Assembly (NCBI RefSeq): GCF_020509005.1
Contig: NC_063021.1
Coordinates: 992,001 to 1,056,000, forward strand
Source of the DNA: Fulvia fulva
Lineage: Eukaryota; Ascomycota; Dothideomycetes; Mycosphaerellales; Mycosphaerellaceae
Length of the DNA: 64,000 nt
Direction: 5' to 3'
Shown: one piece after another, positions 56,049 to 64,000 of the stretch
How the letters are laid out: each line of letters begins with the position of its first letter
How positions within the stretch are numbered: the first letter of the stretch is position 1
Position numbers and translations under genes: made by a program
The notes under the pieces: model-generated
The model's input: the letters and a program-made list of their open reading frames with translations, nothing else
Databases searched by the model: none
What the model was told of the DNA's origin: nothing

Positions 56049-59000
56049 CTTTCTATAATATTACCTATACGTACTTCCTCTACCGTAGCGCCGGGTCTAC
56101 CTATAGTCCGAGGATCCTAAGCTAATTTACCGGGTTAGTCGTATACCCCTATATCTAGATAGAAGCTTATATATTATAGAACCGTAGCCGGCGCGTAAAG
56201 TATATTAGATTGTACTTTTCTAGGATAAACCGATCCCCGTACCTCCTAGCCTAGTCCTCGTAGATCTTGTGCTTCTCTTCTAGTAGCCTATAGTTCTCCT
56301 TAGTCGAGGAAGACTACGCTAGGATGTTTGTGTCGTCTACGAAGCCGCTCGTAGCGGTGTTCTAGGATTCTAGGGCTAGGAGTAGTATCGCTATAAAGAA
56401 GAGGAACAGAATAGGTACTAGCGTTAAGCCTTACGGGATTCTAGTATAGACTACTTAAAATAGGCTTCTATACTAGCCGACTAGGATCGACGTACTACGG
56501 TTTTAGAGGTAGGACCGTACGAAGTTAATAAGCTACTTAGGGAGTCCTTTCGACCTTAGGATATAGAGTAGCCGCGGGTATAACACGTAGTCAAAGGCTC
56601 CCGATATATCTAGGCTAAGTAAGGATACTACCTTGTCCCTATTATTATACTAGATAGCCTTTACCTAAGAGGTGATAAGTTCTATCGCGGATAGCGTCGA
56701 TCGCTACGGGCGCGTACCTATCTAGGTGTCCGGGAGTAAGGAGTATTCCTCTACCGCCTCGGAGAGTCTCGTTATAACTAGCTTCTTAAGCGCCTTCCTA
56801 AGAGTATTAAGGAGCGTAATTAGGCGGTACGACTTTACCTACGTATAGTCTTCCTTCTACGGCTTACGTAGGACTACTATCGTCGATTGTTTAAAAGCTA
56901 TCGGGTAGTATCCGGTCTATAGGTAGGCGTTAAAGATCGCTAGGACTACTAGGGCTAGTTAATCTCTATACTTCTTTAGTAGCTCGTTTAGGATCCTATC
57001 CGGCCCCGGGGCTTTCTTCGCTAGTAACTTCCTAAGTATAGCGGCAACTTATCCCTCGGATACCTCCTATTAGACCGCGATACTAGGGGCTAGAGGAGTA
57101 GAGCTGTTTATGTCGCTTAGATTAGCCTCGACTAGGGGCGGGAAGAACTTACTAGCTAGTAGACGCGCCTTGGCCTCGGGGTCGCTAACCGGGCTACTAG
57201 GCGATTATAGCGCTAGGATAGAGAAGGAGGGGCCCTATATAGGGTCCTGTTGGGCCTATTCTGCTAGCTTCTATATCCTCGCTAGCTTACCGGCGATTTC
57301 TTCTACTATAGCCCTCTAGCCGACTACTTTCTCCCTCCGTATTATAGCTTTCTTCTATTAGTATACCTCCCTATATACGTTCTAGGCCTCCTCGCTATAG
57401 CTGCTCGTCTATACCCGGCGGGCTCTCCTTACTTCTCTTACTACCGTAGTGTACTCCGGCGTCTAGTATAGTTTAGACTATGTCGTTAGTTAGGTAAGCG
57501 GAACGTAAAGTAAGGTCGCTTTTCTTATTTCGTCTATTAACCCCTAGACTACTTCGTCTATCTCGTCTTTACTATTGTATTGCTACTACGCGATCTAGAC
57601 TAGCCTCTTAGAGTTATCGAGGTATACCTAGATATTGGCCTAGTAGGCCTTTCCCTAGTTTAGCTTAGGGGTTCTCGCTAGTATACGTTATATCTATGTC
57701 GTAATAGAGGTCCTAACTAGTATATAGCCTAACGACGCCTCGAGTTTATGTTCGATCCTATAGTAGGTTACCGTATAGTAGTAGCTATCTAAGATCTAGG
57801 AGAGGTCGATCGTGCCTTAGAGTCCCCCTCTCTTTAAGGTGCCTAGGTCCTTCGGGGTATTAAGGGCAATTACGTTACTCGCTATTAAGTCGAGTACTTC
57901 GTCGGCTATAGGGTGCGGCTATATAAGGCTTTCCTAGGAAGGGTAGTATATATTAAAGTCTCCTACTACGATATAGCACCCTTGTCTCTTAAGCGTACTG
58001 TCTAGGTGTCTATAGACCCCTAGGTCGCGGCTAGACCTCGAGGCTAGCGGTTGTATATATAGGTTGTGTATCTAGGTGCTACCTACGTAGAGGGAGGTAA
58101 TATCGCCCCCGCCTTCTTCGTCTACGTAGTACACTACCTCCTAGTCGGACTCTAGTATGTCCTTACTGACATAGAAGCACGTACGGGGTCTACCGTCGCC
58201 TCGTAGGCATGTCGTATAGCCTAGTAACTTATAGCTCGTTAGTCTCTTATAGTACGGGTTAATCTATAGCTCCTAGATTATAAGGACGTAGTAGACGCGC
58301 GGGTCCGCCTCGTATAGGAAATGGTTCTAGACTATATCCTTACTATAGTTGACGTTATACTAGATAATACTAAGCGTGTCGAGGCTAGTTATTAGTATCG
58401 ACAATCATTTCCTCTATATCGTCCTATATCCTACTACCCTATACGTCCTAGTCTACGCCTATCGGCTATATACTAAAGGGGAGCCGGGCCTAGTTAGATT
58501 CCCTCGCCGTAGCTAGTAGAGCACGTGGCCTCCCGTACGCTATAGGTTACGTATCCTTTATATCGTTCTCGGCCCTAGGGCGCTTATACCCGACCGCCGC
58601 TAGTTAGTTCCGGTATAGGCTAGCCTTACGGTCGCCGTAGAATCTTAGGGCGACGGTTCTGTTTATAATTGCCTTGTTTTTCGCTAGTTTCCGCTATAGG
58701 CATTCCGTACTATACGATAGGTAGTACCCCGGACAGTCCGCGTACCGTCTCGTAGTCGATATATAGTCCCTAGATATATAGTCTTCTATATAGTTCGAGT
58801 AGGCCTACTTATTTATATACGTATAGGTTTAGTGTCTATACTATTAGTATTTAAAGCATTAGAGGACACGAAAGGATAAGGAGTACTTTTCGACTATCTT
58901 AAGGCTATATTACTAGATTAGGCCTTGTTCTATTACTAGATCCGCCGCTTTCGCGTCTTATAGCTATATAATTAGCGCCGAGGCCTTCTTACCTTCTAGC

Positions 59001-59900
59001 CATTTTCTATAGAGCTAAGTCGCCTTCTAGATTAGAGAGTTAAGAGTGACCGGGTTGTCCTCTTAGAGAGTACGTAGGTAACCTTAGTTAGTTCGGTCGA
59101 ACTCTTTAGGTATATCGTAGACTAGGATAATAAATTGCTTCGTTAAGACCTTCGCTAATACCGTAACCTTAGATACCTACTATAGCTATACCTCTAGGTG
59201 CCTCCTAGTAGTAGTAGAGCTAGTATAGATCTATAGAGTACCGTTAGACTATTAGTTCACTACGACCACCCCTAGTTAGTTAATTCGTTAGGCGAGCTCC
59301 TTGTTCGATAGCTTCGTAACTTCGGCCTAGTCTTCCTTTACTACAATACGGATCGTAACTATATTGTACGTAAGGCGGGGGCCTAGTATCGATGCCGCGA
59401 CCGATGTCTAGCTATAGGGGTGTTGATCCCGGGTGGCCTTACTAATCTCCTAGGACGTCGTCCTTATTTCTTATTACCCTCGGTAATACGACAGTACAAG
59501 CGCCGTGCGTAGCTAAGTGATTATTACCTATAGAGACCGGTAAGGGAGCTGATCGTTAGTTTCTATACTTTTTACGTCCTCTATAAGTTGCTACTAGTTG
59601 TCTTAGGGGGGCTTTACCTATAGGGCCGTAGGCGCCGTTAGTACCGTAGCCTAGGCTACTATTACCTAGGAGTTGCCTAATGTAGCTAGGCACCTCCGCG
59701 GCGTTTAGAGCTAAAGAAACAGGGTGAAGAGAGCTTCAAGCTATCTAGATTAAATAAGGTAGAACTCCCTTAGTCCTAGGGGTAGTGGCCTGCTTTATAT
59801 ATCGTTAGAATGGCCTTGATAAGAGCTTTCGAATGTGTCGTGTTTTGGCGTAGAGATCGATAGTCCGGATTTACGTCAGGTTGTTGCCCGCGCGAGATAT
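56049..59900 (-). pseudogene. Tandem unit 2: truncated A-family LINE, RIPed
   Basis: Same content as unit 1 without indels, but RIPed from end to end, so none of ORF1, endonuclease or RT is open. The only sizeable frame (57110-57319, plus) is a shadow. At about 59085-59105 it carries the subfamily variant shared with 11577-12665, not that of LINE F. Confidence 0.85.
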
Positions 59901-62900
59901 CTTTCTATAATATTACCTATACGTACTTCCTCTACCGTAGCGCCGGGTCTACCTATAGTCCGAGGATCCTAAGCTAATTTACCGGGTTAGTCGTATACCC
60001 CTATATCTAGATAGAAGCTTATATATTATAGAACCGTAGCCGGCGCGTAAAGTATATTAGATTGTACTTTTCTAGGATAAACCGATCCCCGTACCTCCTA
60101 GCCTAGTCCTCGTAGATCTTGTGCTTCTCTTCTAGTAGCCTATAGTTCTCCTTAGTCGAGGAAGACTACGCTAGGATGTTTGTGTCGTCTACGAAGCCGC
60201 TCGTAGCGGTGTTCTAGGATTCTAGGGCTAGGAGTAGTATCGCTATAAAGAAGAGGAACAGAATAGGTACTAGCGTTAAGCCTTACGGGATTCTAGTATA
60301 GACTACTTAAAATAGGCTTCTATACTAGCCGACTAGGATCGACGTACTACGGTTTTAGAGGTAGGACCGTACGAAGTTAATAAGCTACTTAGGGAGTCCT
60401 TTCGACCTTAGGATATAGAGTAGCCGCGGGTATAACACGTAGTCAAAGGCTCCCGATATATCTAGGCTAAGTAAGGATACTACCTTGTCCCTATTATTAT
60501 ACTAGATAGCCTTTACCTAAGAGGTGATAAGTTCTATCGCGGATAGCGTCGATCGCTACGGGCGCGTACCTATCTAGGTGTCCGGGAGTAAGGAGTATTC
60601 CTCTACCGCCTCGGAGAGTCTCGTTATAACTAGCTTCTTAAGCGCCTTCCTAAGAGTATTAAGGAGCGTAATTAGGCGGTACGACTTTACCTACGTATAG
60701 TCTTCCTTCTACGGCTTACGTAGGACTACTATCGTCGATTGTTTAAAAGCTATCGGGTAGTATCCGGTCTATAGGTAGGCGTTAAAGATCGCTAGGACTA
60801 CTAGGGCTAGTTAATCTCTATACTTCTTTAGTAGCTCGTTTAGGATCCTATCCGGCCCCGGGGCTTTCTTCGCTAGTAACTTCCTAAGTATAGCGGCAAC
60901 TTATCCCTCGGATACCTCCTATTAGACCGCGATACTAGGGGCTAGAGGAGTAGAGCTGTTTATGTCGCTTAGATTAGCCTCGACTAGGGGCGGGAAGAAC
61001 TTACTAGCTAGTAGACGCGCCTTGGCCTCGGGGTCGCTAACCGGGCTACTAGGCGATTATAGCGCTAGGATAGAGAAGGAGGGGCCCTATATAGGGTCCT
61101 GTTGGGCCTATTCTGCTAGCTTCTATATCCTCGCTAGCTTACCGGCGATTTCTTCTACTATAGCCCTCTAGCCGACTACTTTCTCCCTCCGTATTATAGC
61201 TTTCTTCTATTAGTATACCTCCCTATATACGTTCTAGGCCTCCTCGCTATAGCTGCTCGTCTATACCCGGCGGGCTCTCCTTACTTCTCTTACTACCGTA
61301 GTATACTCCGGCGTCTAGTATAGTTTAGACTATGTCGTTAGTTAGGTAAGCGGAACGTAAAGTAAGGTCGCTTTTCTTATTTCGTCTATTAACCCCTAGA
61401 CTACTTCGTCTATCTCGTCTTTACTATTGTATTGCTACTACGCGATCTAGACTAGCCTCTTAGAGTTATCGAGGTATACCTAGATATTGGCCTAGTAGGC
61501 CTTTCCCTAGTTTAGCTTAGGGGTTCTCGCTAGTATACGTTATATCTATATCGTAATAGAGGTCCTAACTAGTATATAGCCTAACGACGCCTCGAGTTTA
61601 TGTTCGATCCTATAGTAGGTTACCGTATAGTAGTAGCTATCTAAGATCTAGGAGAGGTCGATCGTGCCTTAGAGTCCCCCTCTCTTTAAGGTGCCTAGGT
61701 CCTTCGGGGTATTAAGGGCAATTACGTTACTCGCTATTAAGTCGAGTACTTCGTCGGCTATAGGGTGCGGCTATATAAGGCTTTCCTAGGAAGGGTAGTA
61801 TATATTAAAGTCTCCTACTACGATATAGCACCCTTGTCTCTTAAGCGTACTGTCTAGGTGTCTATAGACCCCTAGGTCGCGGCTAGACCTCGAGGCTAGC
61901 GGTTGTATATATAGGTTGTGTATCTAGGTGCTACCTACGTAGAGGGAGGTAATATCGCCCCCGCCTTCTTCGTCTACGTAGTACACTACCTCCTAGTCGG
62001 ACTCTAGTATGTCCTTACTGACATAGAAGCACGTACGGGGTCTACCGTCGCCTCGTAGGCATGTCGTATAGCCTAGTAACTTATAGCTCGTTAGTCTCTT
62101 ATAGTACGGGTTAATCTATAGCTCCTAGATTATAAGGACGTAGTAGACGCGCGGGTCCGCCTCGTATAGGAAATGGTTCTAGACTATATCCTTACTATAG
62201 TTGACGTTATACTAGATAATACTAAGCGTGTCGAGGCTAGTTATTAGTATCGACAATCATTTCCTCTATATCGTCCTATATCCTACTACCCTATACGTCC
62301 TAGTCTACGCCTATCGGCTATATACTAAAGGGGAGCCGGGCCTAGTTAGATTCCCTCGCCGTAGCTAGTAGAGCACGTGGCCTCCCGTACGCTATAGGTT
62401 ACGTATCCTTTATATCGTTCTCGGCCCTAGGGCGCTTATACCCGACCGCCGCTAGTTAGTTCCGGTATAGGCTAGCCTTACGGTCGCCGTAGAATCTTAG
62501 GGCGACGGTTCTGTTTATAATTGCCTTGTTTTTCGCTAGTTTCCGCTATAGGCATTCCGTACTATACGATAGGTAGTACCCCGGACAGTCCGCGTACCGT
62601 CTCGTAGTCGATATATAGTCCCTAGATATATAGTCTTCTATATAGTTCGAGTAGGCCTACTTATTTATATACGTATAGGTTTAGTGTCTATACTATTAGT
62701 ATTTAAAGCATTAGAGGACACGAAAGGATAAGGAGTACTTTTCGACTATCTTAAGGCTATATTACTAGATTAGGCCTTGTTCTATTACTAGATCCGCCGC
62801 TTTCGCGTCTTATAGCTATATAATTAGCGCCGAGGCCTTCTTACCTTCTAGCCATTTTCTATAGAGCTAAGTCGCCTTCTAGATTAGAGAGTTAAGAGTG

Positions 62901-63752
62901 ACCGGGTTGTCCTCTTAGAGAGTACGTAGGTAACCTTAGTTAGTTCGGTCGAACTCTTTAGGTATATCGTAGACTAGGATAATAAATTGCTTCGTTAAGA
63001 CCTTCGCTAATACCGTAACCTTAGATACCTACTATAGCTATACCTCTAGGTGCCTCCTAGTAGTAGTAGAGCTAGTATAGATCTATAGAGTACCGTTAGA
63101 CTATTAGTTCACTACGACCACCCCTAGTTAGTTAATTCGTTAGGCGAGCTCCTTGTTCGATAGCTTCGTAACTTCGGCCTAGTCTTCCTTTACTACAATA
63201 CGGATCGTAACTATATTGTACGTAAGGCGGGGGCCTAGTATCGATGCCGCGACCGATGTCTAGCTATAGGGGTGTTGATCCCGGGTGGCCTTACTAATCT
63301 CCTAGGACGTCGTCCTTATTTCTTATTACCCTCGGTAATACGACAGTACAAGCGCCGTGCGTAGCTAAGTGATTATTACCTATAGAGACCGGTAAGGGAG
63401 CTGATCGTTAGTTTCTATACTTTTTACGTCCTCTATAAGTTGCTACTAGTTGTCTTAGGGGGGCTTTACCTATAGGGCCGTAGGCGCCGTTAGTACCGTA
63501 GCCTAGGCTACTATTACCTAGGAGTTGCCTAATGTAGCTAGGCACCTCCGCGGCGTTTAGAGCTAAAGAAACAGGGTGAAGAGAGCTTTAAGCTATCTAG
63601 ATTAAATAAGGTAGAACTCCCTTAGTCCTAGGGGTAGTGGCCTGCTTTATATATCGTTAGAATGGCCTTGATAAGAGCTTTCGAATGTGTCGTGTTTTGG
63701 CGTAGAGATCGATAGTCCGGATTTACGTCAGGTTGTTGCCCGCGCGAGATAT
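59901..63752 (-). pseudogene. Tandem unit 3: truncated A-family LINE, RIPed
   Basis: Nearly base-identical to unit 2. Differences noted are single transitions (for example near 61305, 61548 and 63587). Shared RIP changes mean units 2 and 3 were copied from one already RIPed unit, or that conversion has kept them alike. Confidence 0.85.
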
Positions 63753-64000
63753 CTTTCTATAATATTACCTATACGTACTTCCTCTACCGTAGCGCCGGGT
63801 CTACCTATAGTCCGAGGATCCTAAGCTAATTTACCGGGTTAGTCGTATACCCCTATATCTAGATAGAAGCTTATATATTATAGAACCGTAGCCGGCGCGT
63901 AAAGTGTATTAGATTGTACTTTTCTAGGATAAACCGAGCCCCGTACCTCCTAGCCTAGTCCTCGTAGATCTTATACTTCTCTTCTAGTAGCCTATAGTTC
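63753..64000 (-). pseudogene. Tandem unit 4, cut by the window end
   Basis: The first 248 bases of a fourth unit, with a few transitions that set it apart from units 2 and 3 (near 63905, 63938 and 63971), some like LINE F. The array length beyond is unknown. Confidence 0.8.

Larger units (their letters stand above)
52197..64000 (-). repeat. Head-to-tail tandem array of a 3852-bp truncated LINE unit (three full units plus part)
   Basis: Units: 52197-56048 (inside LINE F), 56049-59900, 59901-63752, and 63753 to the window end. The period is exactly 3852 at each marker checked (for example 57110 and 60962; 56041, 59893 and 63745). Each unit covers LINE 5' end, ORF1, endonuclease and RT but lacks the last 1.1 kb. 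The junction (GCGCGAGATAT followed by CTTTCTATAATATT) is the same each time. Units 2 and 3 are nearly identical including their RIP changes; the few differences seen are transitions. Confidence 0.9.

Noticed and set aside
57110..61171. Two identical 69-codon frames 3852 bases apart, as a duplicated gene
   Set aside because: They are antisense shadows of the LINE RT-entry region and repeat only because the whole unit is tandem.
52197..64000. CRISPR-like or satellite array
   Set aside because: The period is 3852 bases and the unit is a truncated LINE with readable ORF1, endonuclease and RT; there are no short repeats with unique spacers.
10957..64000. Centromere or telomere
   Set aside because: The block is rich in RIPed transposons, as fungal centromeres can be, but no telomere repeat was seen and sequence alone cannot show CENP-A; the claim would be unsupported.

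Overview
The window looks like a chromosome arm of a filamentous ascomycete (Pezizomycotina, probably a dothideomycete). It has a White Collar-2 type photoreceptor partner, a mitochondrial D-lactate dehydrogenase, a LaeA-like methyltransferase, short GT-AG introns with CTAAC/CTGAC branch sites, and a large block of transposons degraded by repeat-induced point mutation (RIP). In the RIP block CpA has become TpA on both strands (TG is equally depleted) while CpG is kept, so CAG, CAA and TGG codons have become stops. The class assignment is inference.

Layout. Positions 1-7400 are ordinary gene-bearing DNA: a 3' fragment of wc-2 (2-1111), D-lactate dehydrogenase (1503-3398, one intron), a three-intron LaeA-like methyltransferase on the minus strand (4092-5514), then about 1.9 kb with no gene I can support. 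A MITE-like insertion lies at 7408-7665. A complete Mutator-like element (MULE, 7751-10949, about 51-bp terminal inverted repeats, 7-bp target duplication) marks the edge of the repeat block.

From 10.9 kb to the end everything is nested retrotransposons. An old Tad-like LINE (LINE E, pieces at 12666-13265, 24272-24481 and 43881-about 45268) was split twice: once by a composite element (13266-24256) and once by a 7-kb Ty3/Gypsy chromovirus (Gypsy A, 24482-43875). The composite is itself split by LINE A (14156-22340), which holds a young, un-RIPed composite (18088-21268). Gypsy A is split by a relative, Gypsy B (27744-39916), which holds two more composites (32994-34933 minus, 35163-38430 plus). 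From 45269 a second LTR element (Gypsy D) is split by a young LINE (48326-50137, minus) and cut by LINE F (51054-56048, minus), which leads into a head-to-tail tandem array of a 3852-bp truncated LINE unit running off the window. Target-site duplications for most insertions can be read directly and give a relative chronology together with RIP state.

The most unusual element is module X, a non-LINE sequence of about 1079 bp. It occurs four times, always fused at its constant 3' end (..TTCCTTGCC) to a differently truncated LINE, and the LINEs belong to two families. Its 5' end is constant in the three full copies. Each composite ends in a LINE 3' tail with a TATC microsatellite and is flanked by a 12-15 bp target duplication. 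This is the signature of an independent RNA repeatedly captured by template switching during target-primed reverse transcription, and it resembles the chimeric MINE elements (WEIRD plus MGL) that I recall from Magnaporthe.
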